Notes under the pieces: generated by a model
The model's input: only the letters and a program-made list of their open reading frames with translations
Told to the model about the DNA's origin: nothing
Database searches by the model: none
Translations under genes and position numbers: made by a program
Part shown: positions 52,355-63,138 of the stretch, piece after piece
Numbering within the stretch: the stretch's first letter is position 1
Layout: every line of letters begins with the position of its first letter
NCBI GenBank assembly: GCA_963921935.1
Contig: OY998181.1
Span: 138,593,423 to 138,657,422 of the forward strand
Source of the DNA: Galeruca laticollis
Taxonomy: Eukaryota; Arthropoda; Insecta; Coleoptera; Chrysomelidae
Length of the DNA stretch: 64,000 nt
Reading direction: 5' to 3'

Positions 52355-54716
52355 CCCTTAAGCGAGAGGAGCTACAAATTTAGCGCTATACGAGACTATC
52401 GGTACTGCATACCGCTGTTATTAAAAAATAACAAAAACTCCAAAATGAACGAATTTTATTGATTACAATAAGGTACATATACGTATATTACTTATCGTCG
52501 GAAATACAACTTCTGCATATTTTGCTGGCATGTTCTAGGCATATAGGTTTTTGGCAAGTAACACATATATAAAACGTTTTTCTTTTTCTTTGGTAAGGAC
52601 ATACGAAACAAGTTTTTTTTACATCTAGCCATTCCCTTGAAGAAGATGGATGATCATTATTGTCTTTCCCGAGTACCCCCTTTATTAAATTTTGTAGCTC
52701 TTTATTCAATTTGGGATTTTACAATCGTTTCTCCATATGTGGCTTGACAAGATCCAAAGCAAGTTCTTCTATAAAAATACGTCTAGGTTTTAGTTTTATA
52801 TCTTTAAAATGTAAATATAAAACGTATGCATTACTGGTTGAAATATCAATGTGTCTATAAAAAATAACCGAAGGCCAACGGCGTGTACGTCGACCTGAAC
52901 TGAAATTAGCACATCTGAGGTCCAAAGTGTCCACTCCACATTTAGTTTGATTATAAAAGGAAATCATCTCGGGAAGAGATCCTTCTGTGACTGTTCCTTT
53001 GTCGTGATATGAGGGCCTTATTTTTTTCGGGACGTAAGAAAGTAATGTGAAATTGTCATTAGAAAAGCCATATAAAGTAGATCCTACTCTCCTTGTTGGT
53101 GAAGCATGAAATTCTGGTGGGAATTCCCGTTTATTACGTTTCAAAGTAAGACCTTTTTTTCAGTTAATGAAGTAATTCAATTGAAGAAAACCAATTATCG
53201 GCAGGAACATTTTTTCTTGACTTTTCTATGGGCTTTACCAACTGCAAAACTGACTGAGTAGGCACCAATAGTTTTTTCTCTTCTGCGGGTAATGTTCTTC
53301 CATCACTATCTTTTCCGGTATAGATTTATCCATTAAAAATAAGCGTTCCTGGTATCAGTAAGACATAGCAATTTGAGACCGTACTTAGCTGGTTTTTTAG
53401 GCATATAAACTTTAAACTTACATTTACCTCCGAAGCTAATCAACATTTCATCAATGCATGCGGTTGGTCCTATATTGAAACAGTTTTGCGAATTTTTTAC
53501 GAAGGTATCAAATAAAAACGAAATAGCTGCAGCCGGATCCTGTTGGCGTCTTTCTTCTCGCGTTGGGGCATAATCAAATCTAATACAGCTGAGTAGTACT
53601 TCAAATCTTTTTGAAAACATAACGGCTCTAAATATAGGACGACCCATTTTGATATTAAATAACAACAGCATGTTTTCGTGATTTGATCCATATATCGACG
53701 TTAGCATTAGTAATCCAATAAAAGGTCTTTCTTCAACTACATCCGTATCCTTATAATCTATATTTTCGTTTTTATGGGTTGATCTTACTTGTTTAAACTT
53801 GAAATTTGTGTGTATTACTATTTCTTTTATCATTACGACATTGAACAGACGTTTCCAAATTTCAAGTGCGCTCGGATTATTTCCTAAAGCTCTCGGTGGC
53901 TGTTTTAGAGTTGGTAGTTTAATTACAATATTACTTTGAGGTGTTCTAACTGCTTTGTTTGGTTCCTGAGAATTCCAAATATAACCATCCTCATTTGTCT
54001 TTGGATTCCGTTTACCTTTATATATTTTATTTATGTTTACATCTTCTTCGCTATCTGAAGAACTGTCTCCACCGTCAGCAATATGCTCTTCAGCATTACG
54101 ATAATTGTTTTCGTCGTCTAGTACAAAATCCGGATCAGCAAAGGAATCATCTGTAGCTGAAGAAATACTATCTTTTTCTGGTATAAAAGGGTCCCCCTGG
54201 ATATGATCGTTATCGGAATCTACTATTTCTGAACATTCATATTCATCATTAGAAGTTTCTTCAAGCCATTTCATGACTGTTTGCTAATAATTTTTATCGG
54301 TCACACTTACTGCTTTTAAATGAAATGCCATTGTCTAGAACAATAAATTTTATCAAATAATAATTGATCCTTATGCCATCATCAAATACAACTTACCAAA
54401 ACAATGACGCACCGACTGGCGATAATAATATTCAACACTAATAAATATTCCCGTTGGAAGAGACTATCGGTACACGGTATTTAAAAAATATTTAGGTTGC
54501 ACGAGAGTATCGGTATACAGGACCGCTAACAATCTCAGAACTCAGATGCAAACTAAACAAGTGATATGAGAATCATACAGAAATTGGCATGTTTAACTTG
54601 TAACAGAATTTCATGAAGGTACTTAGACAGCCAACAATATAGCACTGTAATAATCCAGAGTACTAGAGAAACAAATTTGTATAGCGGCACGACATACCGT
54701 TGTCTCGGGTTAAGGG
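52355..54716 (-). mobile_element. piggyBac element PB-2 with TTAA duplication
   Basis: Ends CCCTTAAGCGAGAGGAGC (52355) and, inverted, CCCTTAACCCGAGACAACGG (54716) are flanked by TTAA at 52351-52354 and 54717-54720. Length 2,362 bp. The terminal repeats have diverged. Internal copies of CGAGACTATCGGTA / GAGAGTATCGGTATAC lie near both ends (about 52393, 54461, 54493). Confidence 0.85.
52488..54274 (-). pseudogene. piggyBac PB-2 transposase, frameshifted
   Basis: ATG at 54274 opens 313 codons: an acidic N-terminus (SDNDHIQGDPFIPEKDS), then FIGLLMLTSIYGSNHENML, VMFSKRFEVLLSCIRFDYAP and CIDEMLISFGGKCKFKVYMP (first catalytic Asp). Frameshifts fall between 53333 and 53145 (NVPADNWFSSIELL holds the second Asp). 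Then KCGVDTLDLRCANFSSGRRT, RRWPSVIFYRHIDISTSNAY and the C-terminal cysteines CFVCPYQRKRKTFYICVTC to 52488. All three catalytic Asp positions survive, but the frame does not. Confidence 0.9.
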
Positions 54717-54792
54717 TTAAAAAGTGCTTCATGAGTTCGAAGTCGATTAAAATTTCATCTTGTTCGATAGACCAATTGATTTGTTCAGCCAT

Positions 54793-55595
54793 TTCCAAAA
54801 AACAATAATCTAGCGGCAGAATCACTGCACTGGGGCACCGTCAAAAATCGTGCTTGCAATATCCCAACGTACAGAGCGGCCGCTTCAGACAATGTGGTGC
54901 GTATTTATTGCACCGAACGCTATGGAGGAACATACCTCGACTTGCAAGTACATACACGCTTTTTCGCGGCGTAGCTCGCCGTCAAATTACGGCCGCTTTT
55001 TTGCGGTACTGGTTTATAGGAAACCGAAGCTTTATAAAGTTTTGTAGGACGGTAGACCTAAACACGCAAACAAAATCACTCACAACAAAAATTCACTATT
55101 TAATCTACACTGTCAAAACACCACTGACGACTGGTGGATTACAGGTGCAAGCCAATAGAGAAATAGTTACGAGCCGTAGGGGAGGAGGAGACTACTGAGA
55201 AGTGGATTCCTCGTTCTACCTGAACGTCAGTGATGCGCATTGGCAGGCCTGGACTGGAACCATTTTGAGCCCTCAGCTAAAACCTATAAAGGGACCCTTT
55301 ACCATATCCCCCAGCAAGGGGGTGCCCTCCACCGGAAATTTTTTGAAAATTAGGTGCTCGAAACCAATGAAAATGCGTTTTTACGCTATTTTGGCACTTA
55401 TAAAGAAGAAGAAATTAAGCTATGTTTTTATACGAATATTATGTTTTTCGACTTTTGTTGACTTTATCATTTATTAAAATAAGAAATTCACAGTATTTTT
55501 GGGATACCACAACACTGCAAAACACATGCTGTAGAACTGCCAATAATTAAAACGGAGTTCAAATTAAAGTGCAGTATTTATTGACAACAAAGTAC
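54793..55595 (+). other. No gene; possible transposon end near 55235
   Basis: GC-richer than its surroundings (about 54850-55320). CAGGCCTGGACTGGAACC at about 55241 resembles hAT-type ends, but no partner end or duplication was found. Open stretches have no recognisable domain. Confidence 0.3.
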
Positions 55596-56005
55596 CGTCA
55601 CTCGGGGTGAAGCCGGACGATTTTTGCAGTTTTTTGTAAATAAGAGTACAATTTTTGACAAAAAAATTCCAAAAAAGAATTAAGAATCATGCATGTCTCC
55701 TTTGTCATATTCCATAGTAAAATTAATGACATTTTTGTTCCCCCACCTTTTTTCATATAGGTAAAGAGTGTCCGTCATCACCCCTATGTGTGGGGTAAAG
55801 CCGGACGACTCTCTGTTAAGCATTAAAAATCGTCTTAGCCCCTAGTACGGCGTGTATTTGGACAATAATAATCAATATATCTTGTTTATAATCAAAATTT
55901 ATAAATTTTATGGAAAAAAAACATGCAAATTATAACATTTTATTCTTGAAAAACATAAAAAACACAAAATTTATATAAAAAAAACGTCAACCCTTATTTA
56001 CTAAT
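55596..56005. repeat. Likely Tigger-2 terminal region with a 17-bp direct repeat
   Basis: GGGGTGAAGCCGGACGA at 55604-55620 recurs as GGGGTAAAGCCGGACGA at 55792-55808, each next to (A/T)CCGTCA. The block lies on the 3' side of the Tigger-2 transposase, from which it is separated by PB-3. Confidence 0.45.
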
Positions 56006-56009
56006 ATAA

Positions 56010-58478
56010 CCCGTAACCCGTACAGATCCACTTTTAGGACATAAGTCGTACAGTGGGGTCTGTGAGACACCTAGCTATATATATATATATATTTGGAAAG
56101 CGTGTGATAATGGTGAGGCTATAAATATATATATATGTATATTAGGAGTTAGCATATGTAAAAACTTTATGAAATAAAGTCACATTTTCACGAAAATATT
56201 TAATTAATTCTTGGAAAGTAAAATTTTTGACATATTTTGAATTTACATGTTTTTTTTTCAAAATGTAATATAAACATACCAAACAGCTTTTATCTGTAAA
56301 GAAGCTTGATAAACAAGAGTATAACAAAAAGATATTCTTAAATTTTTATCAAAAATTACAAAAATAACAAGCTTTATTTTAGAGGTCATTTTTACACTCT
56401 TTACATATTTTAAAGGTGCACTCTAAACATACTGGGTTTTTACACATCACACATAAGTACTGGGTCTTACGTTTAAGTCTTTTAGGACATAAATAACACA
56501 CTTTTCTTATTTCTAAACGTTCTTCCTGATTCATATACTGTATTTCACGATTTTTTGTGACTTCTTCTCCTATGATACGCTGAATTCCTATTTTGATTTC
56601 TACTGGAGTTCTAGAATTTACGAATCTTCTCTCCATGTGGGGTGTAACAAGTTCTTTTGCTAACATTTTTAAAAAATTTCCTGTCGTGATTTTAGGAGAA
56701 TTTTGTCCTGATGTATATAGGATGTACGCATTAGACGTGCTGATATTTAGTAACTGAAAGAACACTGCCATCGGCCATCTTCTTGTTCTCCTACTAGCAC
56801 TAAAATTGGAACATTTTTCATCCAACGTATCAACTCCACTTTTGGTATTATTGTAAAAAGCATTTATCTCTGGTTTACCTGTGTCTTCATCAGTGTGTCG
56901 TGTGTGATGCATTGACGATGCAAGTATTACTGCTTTTCCTTTTTTAGGAACATGGGAAATAAGGGTGATTTTTTTTGTAAATCCATATAAAGTGCTTCCA
57001 ACTTCTTTAGTTTTTGAAGGCGGAAATTCTTTGGGTAGTTCTTTTTTATTTTTTCTCATCGTTCCGACATATGTTAGCTTTTTTTCAAATAAAATGTCGA
57101 TGAGCTCTATTGACGTAAACCAATTATCGGCAGTAACATTTTTATTTGTGCCGTAAATTGGCTGGCATAAACGTAAAACAGACTGAGTTGGTTTATTATA
57201 TTTTTTCTCGACTTCTGGCAGGCCTTTGCCATCGGAACCACTTCCAGTGTAAATATATCCATTATAGAAATAGTGGTTACGAGCATCAGTTAAACACTGA
57301 ACCTTTATGCCGTACTTGGCTGGTTTGTTGGGTATATACATTTTAAACCGGCATTTTCCTCGAAAGGAAATCAACATTTCGTCGACACACGTTAACAAGC
57401 CTACGGAATATGCTTCCTGACAATTTTGTACAAATTTGTTAAAAACTTCTGAAATTGGTGCAGCGGGATCCTCAATTTTGCGTTCTAGACGATCAGTGGG
57501 GTTGTCAAAACGTAGACAGACTAGTAAAAACTCAAACCGTTTCATGGTCATGACACATCTAAATACGTCCCGTCCAGTTCCATCTGTGGCAAAAATGGTC
57601 TCTATATTTTCGTGGTTAGACTTAAACACGGATGTATAAATCAGCAGACCTAAGAACGCATTTATTTCAACTAAATCAGTGTCTTGAATCCACGCTAATT
57701 TTTGATCAGCATATTTTATCCGCTTAGTTCCAATTTTTTCATTGGTCCATTGCACTATTTGCTGCAAAATGTCATGTTGAAAAAGAAGGCCCCATGCGGA
57801 TGCTGCTGTGGGAGAAATCTGTAAGCGCTGCTTAGCCATTTTACGCAATCCAGGTAACTGAACTACAATGTTGTGCTTCATAGTGCGACTGCGGCTGACA
57901 TGAGGTTCTGCACTCCACTTATACTTATTTTTTCCATAATAGGATTTTCGATTCGCTTCTTGCCTCTCTTCATACTCATCATTTTCGTCATCGTCGCTGT
58001 CTAGGTCTTCATTACCTCTAATAACTTCTTGATCATCTTTCAAACTAGTTTCATCAGGTTCCTCGCAGTCAAGCTCCGACTCACTATCGTGATCACTTTC
58101 GATTGCGTAATCACTATCACAAACATCTATGTCGCTAAAATCACTGTCTACTTCATCATACCATCGTTTCACAGTCTCTTCAAACTGTTTATCATCAAAC
58201 CGAACACGTTTAGACGGCCCCGGAGCAGAATCCATTCTAAACGTATTTTTTAAAAAGTTACTTAACCCGTACAAAGGGGTCTCACAGACACTTTCGTACT
58301 TTAACTCGAAATAATTTACGCGTACGTTCACCTATATCGCTCAAAATCTTCAAGCGCACTGCTGTTGGCCCAACTTAAAAGTAGATGGAACGGCAGAATG
58401 ATATAGGAAGAAGTGGGGGAGCGGGTGTGCGGGACTTGTTGACAAGTGTCTCACAGACCCCATGATACGGGTTACGGG
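56010..58478 (-). mobile_element. piggyBac element PB-3, intact, ATAA duplication
   Basis: Ends CCCGTAACCCGTA at 56010 and its complement at 58478, each followed inward by TGGGGTCTGTGAGACAC (about 56054 and 58447 inverted). The flanks are ATAA on both sides (56006-56009 and 58479-58482), not the usual TTAA. 2,469 bp with an open transposase gene. Confidence 0.9.
56379..58235 (-). CDS. piggyBac PB-3 transposase, open
   Basis: 618 residues from the ATG at 58235 (MDSAPGPSKRVRFDD). The frame is open upstream to 58331, but with no ATG. Acidic N-terminus; DDE_Tnp_1_7 core with catalytic Asp blocks TCVDEMLISFRGKCRFKMYI near residue 283, VTADNWFTSIELID near 367 and SGVDTLDEKCSNFSASRRTR near 470; and a C-terminal cysteine-rich domain near 574-613 (CYLCPKRLKRKTQYLCVMC, CTFKICKEC) that binds terminal repeats in this family. 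No stop or frameshift. The enzyme excises and reinserts the element, usually at TTAA. Flanking ends are intact, so the copy may be active. Confidence 0.95.
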   Translation of the reverse strand: MDSAPGPSKRVRFDDKQFEETVKRWYDEVDSDFSDIDVCDSDYAIESDHDSESELDCEEPDETSLKDDQEVIRGNEDLDSDDDENDEYEERQEANRKSYYGKNKYKWSAEPHVSRSRTMKHNIVVQLPGLRKMAKQRLQISPTAASAWGLLFQHDILQQIVQWTNEKIGTKRIKYADQKLAWIQDTDLVEINAFLGLLIYTSVFKSNHENIETIFATDGTGRDVFRCVMTMKRFEFLLVCLRFDNPTDRLERKIEDPAAPISEVFNKFVQNCQEAYSVGLLTCVDEMLISFRGKCRFKMYIPNKPAKYGIKVQCLTDARNHYFYNGYIYTGSGSDGKGLPEVEKKYNKPTQSVLRLCQPIYGTNKNVTADNWFTSIELIDILFEKKLTYVGTMRKNKKELPKEFPPSKTKEVGSTLYGFTKKITLISHVPKKGKAVILASSMHHTRHTDEDTGKPEINAFYNNTKSGVDTLDEKCSNFSASRRTRRWPMAVFFQLLNISTSNAYILYTSGQNSPKITTGNFLKMLAKELVTPHMERRFVNSRTPVEIKIGIQRIIGEEVTKNREIQYMNQEERLEIRKVCYLCPKRLKRKTQYLCVMCKNPVCLECTFKICKECKNDL

Positions 58479-58689
58479 ATAACAAACATAAATTCTGGAA
58501 AAAATATTAAATAGGTAATGCCTAATAACTAATAAACTTTATTATCAAAAATATTTTTGGCTTTTGTACAAAAACTTCAACAACTCTACTCTATTTTAAC
58601 ATTCTTTAATGAAGTCAAATCAAAGAAATAATATCTTTGGCGCCTTAAATTTTAAACCTTTTTTAAAACTTTTACGATTTGATCTTCCT

Positions 58690-59700
58690 CTATGAGCTTT
58701 CATCCCTAACTATTGGATATGTAAAATATTCGCCCATTCTATTTGAATCTTGTTTTCTTAAGAAATTAACTAAAAACGTCTTTTTGTTTCCTTCCCTCAT
58801 CACTTCAGTAACACAGCCAACATAGTATTTGTTTTTTGTACAAGTGAACTTGACTACTACGAAATTGTCTACTTCTATTGCAAGGTTAGTCTCACTAATA
58901 TCGCTTTGGTTTTGAAGAAACATATTTTCATTATATTCATCCTGCATTTCTATAGCTTCTTGGTCACTCTAATTGTCACTTTCACGTTCTTTTTTGAGTT
59001 CTTCATCCTCACTTAAATCTTCTAGGGCTATTTCAGCCTCACTCTCAGATGTTGACATATCCATATCCTTTGAGGAAATGCCTTTGCCAGGAGCCACTTG
59101 CAATTTTCCCCCGTTTCTTCTTCGTGACGTCTTGAGTAACACTCAGTCTTTCACGAAGGAACACCTCAAGGATGTTAGTCCAATGTTCCGCATTTGCGTC
59201 TTCGTTTTCATTTCTCTCGGAATCAGGTATCTTCCTGAGAACAACATCTGGTGATAGCGGAATAATTCCACAGGTTCGGAAGCTAGACTTAATATTTGTT
59301 TCCATATTTTCGATGCCTTCGATGGCTTTCTTTAAAAGGGCAGGGAACTCCGATTTAAGAACGCAACCTCTGTTTTTATTTTCCAATCAGCAAGAACATA
59401 TCGCCAAACTTTTTTAAAAGGTCCAACGGTTGCATCAGATGTGTTCCATTCGGTGGCAATAAAACAAAAGAAGTATCATTTTGCTCGCAACACCATAAAA
59501 CATGAATTGAAGTGTGAGTTGCCAAGTTGTCCCCTATCAGGAACTTTCTTCCTAGAAATTCCTAAAGTAACCTCTATTGATGCAACTTTTTGACCTAAAC
59601 TGATAAATCTAGGAAATAACAATTTTTTTATCGGAATAAAGTAGAAGTTTGTGCTCAAGTAAGTTTCTTTTTCTGACTCCCAAAAAAGATTCTTTAATTA
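58690..59700 (-). pseudogene. Tigger-2 DDE transposase, C-terminal half
   Basis: Minus strand frames: FPRFISLGQKVASIEVTLGI, FLIGDNLATHTSIHVLWCCE, THLMQPLD (59660-59420), then NIKSSFRTCGIIPLSPDVVL (59290), KKKRGKIASGSWQRHFL (59090) and the C-terminal FVVVKFTCTKNKYYVGCVTE to 58690. These are the second and third Asp blocks of a DDE_1 domain and the tail that follows it. Frameshifts occur near 59390, 59045 and 58960. The HTH domains and first Asp are missing. PB-3 lies between this gene and the element's likely terminal region. Confidence 0.8.
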
Positions 59701-61511
59701 ATCCTGTTTTCTTGTTTTGGTCATTTATCACAATAATTCATAATACTATAACCTAACCTAACGGCAAGTTAATTAAAGAAAAGTCTTCTTACTGTTTTTC
59801 TTCCAAGCTTTAGGAAACTTTTATTTCCATTATCAAGGATAAGTAAATTGAGATTGTTATAATTGTTGTTATAAATTGGTAAATATATCGATATTTGAAC
59901 TTTTTAAAAAAAAATTAATCATAAGTCATTTTGACAGATTCGTGAATATAAACATTTTCTTTATATGCTAAAATATTTTTGAAAACAAAAGAAGAAAATA
60001 TAAAACTCAACTTCAAATTATTATAGATGTCATCTTAATAATTTCTTCATAAATATTTAAAATTATAATAGAATATTATAACAAATTCATTTTATATAAA
60101 ATTATTGGAAATATTAAAATCATTTACCTAAAATAAAATTATTTATAAAAATCATCAAACTTTCATTTACATAAGTTTTAATTACGATAAGAATTTGAAA
60201 TTTAGTTATTTTTATTATCAATTGTTAGTAGATAATAAAAATATTACTCAGATTATTATGGTTGTATGGAACTGGAGCAATGGACTGTGAATGCGATGTC
60301 TAGACGCTGATGGTTAAGCTGGAACCATACATCTCTATAATTGAACGAATTTGTGGGAAATTATAATTAATAGGATGGAACGAAGGACCACTCACTAAGT
60401 CGTGAGAAAGGATAATTAAACAATTTTAAATTGGGATGACTTTAGATTTATTTCAATGAACGTGTAGTTCAAGGCTTATTGGATGGAGTTATTTGGTACA
60501 TCCCAACTATAAACATAACATGATATAAATACAATAAAGGATATCTCACAGATGAGTATCCGTAAAAAATAGCGCAAATACCGGGTAGGTACTAATGCCA
60601 CTAACTACGGCACTCGCGACGCAAAGTACAATGCAATAAATGGTATTTCAATTAGTATCCCGATAAATAGTGCAACTGCCGGATAGGTAACTGATGACGC
60701 TAAATACGGCACTCGCGACCCAATGAAATGATTGAATCGGTAAACAATAAATTACAGTTTTATAAATATACAAATGTTTATATAATATGTAAATAATAAA
60801 GCGAAAGATACATTTACGAATGAGAGAGGCAACACCGCCAGAGAGCTGAACGCTGATATGCTCCGACAATTTGAGTTTAAATCATGCAGTCGAATAGCCT
60901 TAAAATGGATTTAATTTGCTTACCATTAAATAGAAACACTATTTCACATGATGATGCATTGATACATCGGATTCACTCATGCTAGAGTAATCACAACAAA
61001 TATTTTTCTATAAGGTATAAGAAAAATGTTGAGACCATGCTCTCACAACAGTTAGCGTACCAAGAGGCGATACAAAACCCAGAAATATATATGTTGAAGG
61101 GAAAAAAGGCGGTACCACGTGTTCGGGCAATCGAGCGCGCCCGAGGAAAATGGTACGAGATTTGAAAACAACACAATTTGTTAAACGTGATTTTAACAAT
61201 GGTACTTTTTTGATAATAGTAATAGGTTCTTGAAATATATGAGCCATTTCTAAATAAAAAATTTGATATTTAAAGTTTAACTCTATGTATAGTAAGTATT
61301 CGTTAACAGACTTTACCTACCTAAGTAAATCGACATTCTTAAGAATAACGGTTTTATGTCTGTATTAACAAAAACTGTTCTTTTCACCAGGAAAAATAAA
61401 AAGGCTGTATTAAAAAAATGAATTTATTAAAAACATTTAAAGAACTAAACTTTTGTTTAAAAAAGTATTAAAAATATTAGCAATGCAATCAATCTGCTAT
61501 TATAAAAATAT
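59701..61511 (+). other. No gene; tandem duplication at 60554-60730
   Basis: Mostly very AT-rich. Two units about 101 bases apart share the order GTATCC(C)G..AAATAG.GCAA..CCGG.TAGGTA and TACGGCACTCGCGAC.CAA (60554 and 60655). Open stretches near 61000-61250 have no recognisable domain. Confidence 0.4.
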
Positions 61512-62917
61512 TCAAAGCGGATTCATGAGTTTTCCGGTATAAAAGTTGTATACAACGGCTTTTATAGAGGTCCATTTTCGGCCTTTTAATAAAACGGGGT
61601 ATTGAGCTACGAATATATCCACTTCAGCTTCTTTAGGCGCTTTCCTCCTTTTAATAAGATTATCAAAATATTTTTATTTTGTTCTTGAGACCAAGATTGT
61701 TTAGGAATTTCAACCCTTGGTTCACTAGCGTTTGGTGTTTATTCGTCATTTAAAGTATTTTCAAAACTATCAGTCCATTCCACATTTGCCGAATCATCTC
61801 CTAGATTGTATTCTTCACATATGGGATCCAAATCAATATTTATATCATTTAATTCTAATCCTCTATACTTTTCTAAACCTCCCTCAGTGGCAAGTAGCAG
61901 CAGTTTTGATATTTTGGCTATCTGGTAGGTACTATCATGAATCTGGATAGTTGTTCCAGATCAGCTTCTGAAAACTGAAGTAACTGCGTTACGGTTGCCA
62001 AATGTTTGCGTAATTTAGTGGCACACACAGATTTTGGGTTTTGAACCCCACACTTTTCAGCGTATTTATATAAAATTTTAGTTCCGTCTATAAATGTTTT
62101 CGCTGAAGTATGAAAAATATAGTCATTCCCTTCGATGAAATTTCGTCTTATAGTGATTAAAAAATCGAAGTGTTTTCTCATAATTAATGAGCGTAAAACG
62201 GGAACTCAACGCCCCCTTTTGCCCTTTATTACTATTCTGCTGCAGGACTTCAACAATATCTTTTCTGCTGCAGTAATGCAATCCTCGAATTCTGTTTCCT
62301 GAGTAATCAAATTGATTGATATGTGAACATCTGTTTTCATTTGTGCTACTTCTGCCGGTCGCCGTCTGTTGATTTGACAGTACAAAACTTCTTTGGGAAT
62401 ATTATATGATTTTGTGTTATTTTCATCTTTTTTAAGTTCTTCAAACATATCACTGGCCATTCTGTCTAAATACTCTTCAAGAGACTTAAGATCTGATGTG
62501 AGGGTAATAATTCTTCTTTGTTCCATTTTTTACTATTTAAATTAACACTGGCTTGAGCTGAGACTTCTTTCACCCATTGAGACTATTAGCGTTTTTAGAA
62601 TTTTTATTTCTATTCTGCGAGCCTCCGTTGTTGATTTTTGGTGTAACTCAATAATAGCCAAATCGCAACATTTTTTAAATAATGTGTCAAAGTTCATTCA
62701 ATTGTGGGAGATTTGTATATATTATTGGCCTCATTATATGTTGACTCCACTGATAATTTGTTTAAACAATGTTGGACGCAAAAGATCAATAAACCCTGTA
62801 ATGTTATTGTCCGATTTTTTGGAGTACTGTAATAACTTGGCTAAATTTCGTACACTAGTTCTTACGAAGTCCAAGTTTCCTTTGCTCTTTCTACCCTTCA
62901 TGCATGAATATGCGTAA
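61512..62917 (-). pseudogene. Crypton-like tyrosine-recombinase gene, core and C-terminus
   Basis: Minus strand, from about 62915: SVRNLAKLLQYSKKS, DLLRPTLFKQII, TLFKKCCDLAIIE, then LTSDLKSLEEYLDRM, YCQINRRRPAEVAQMK and RIVIKGKRGR (62526-62206), TKLRKHLATVTQLLQFSEAD and LEQLSRFM (about 62030-61920), and a final KQSWSQEQNK..LLKGRKWTSIKAVVYNFY to a stop at 61512. NRRRPAEV and TKLRKHLAT fit the catalytic Arg and H-x-x-R-type helices of a tyrosine recombinase; the C-terminal block is a Myb-like helix set. Several frameshifts. The family is repeated in insect genomes; Crypton assignment is inference. Confidence 0.55.
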
Positions 62918-63052
62918 CTACATATCTACATAATTGTCGACAAGAGATAAAAGACGTTCTTCTAAATCGCTCAGTTGTGTACCTGAATGGGGACCACCTC
63001 CTGTACCCATTTCTGCCACACGTATGAGTCGACTCTTTCTTTTTGTGTTCAT
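62918..63052 (-). pseudogene. Myb-like (Harbinger partner) fragment
   Basis: 44 codons reading EMGTGGGPHSGTQLSDLEER and LLSLVDNYVD. The TGGG...L-S-x-x-EERLL-L pattern is the end of a Myb_DNA-bind_5 domain, as in exon 2 of the gene at 47.7 kb. The helices before it are missing. It abuts the Crypton-like remnant directly. Confidence 0.5.
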
Positions 63053-63138
63053 GTTCCACTCAGTGAAAATCTATTGATAAATTTACTTAAATTAAACAAG
63101 TAGTGGTTCAGTCTCAAATATGATGACTCTAACTAGAG
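63053..63138 (+). other. Spacer; flank AACTAGAG next to a hAT end
   Basis: The octamer AACTAGAG (63131-63138) precedes the hAT terminus and would be its target duplication. The other side lies beyond the window. Confidence 0.3.

Larger units (their letters stand above)
52308..54792 (-). pseudogene. MADF/Myb-SANT-like exon, interrupted by piggyBac PB-2
   Basis: ATG at 54792 reads MAEQINWSIEQDEILIDFEL up to TTAA at 54717. Past the piggyBac it continues NVKSPEYRKRQVKH to a donor (GTGAGT) at 52307. W-S-x-E...LI and NVKS-x-EYR are the first helices of a MADF/Myb-SANT-like domain, as in the DNA-binding partner of Harbinger elements. It converges on the HARBI1 gene at 51.4-52.3 kb, so the two probably formed one element. 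Downstream exons were not found. Confidence 0.55.

Noticed and set aside
55235..55275. CAGGCCTGGACTGG as a second hAT terminus
   Set aside because: No inverse partner, target duplication or transposase nearby.
60991..61247. Minus-strand open stretches near 61 kb
   Set aside because: No recognisable domain, two overlapping frames, AT-rich setting; not supported as a gene.
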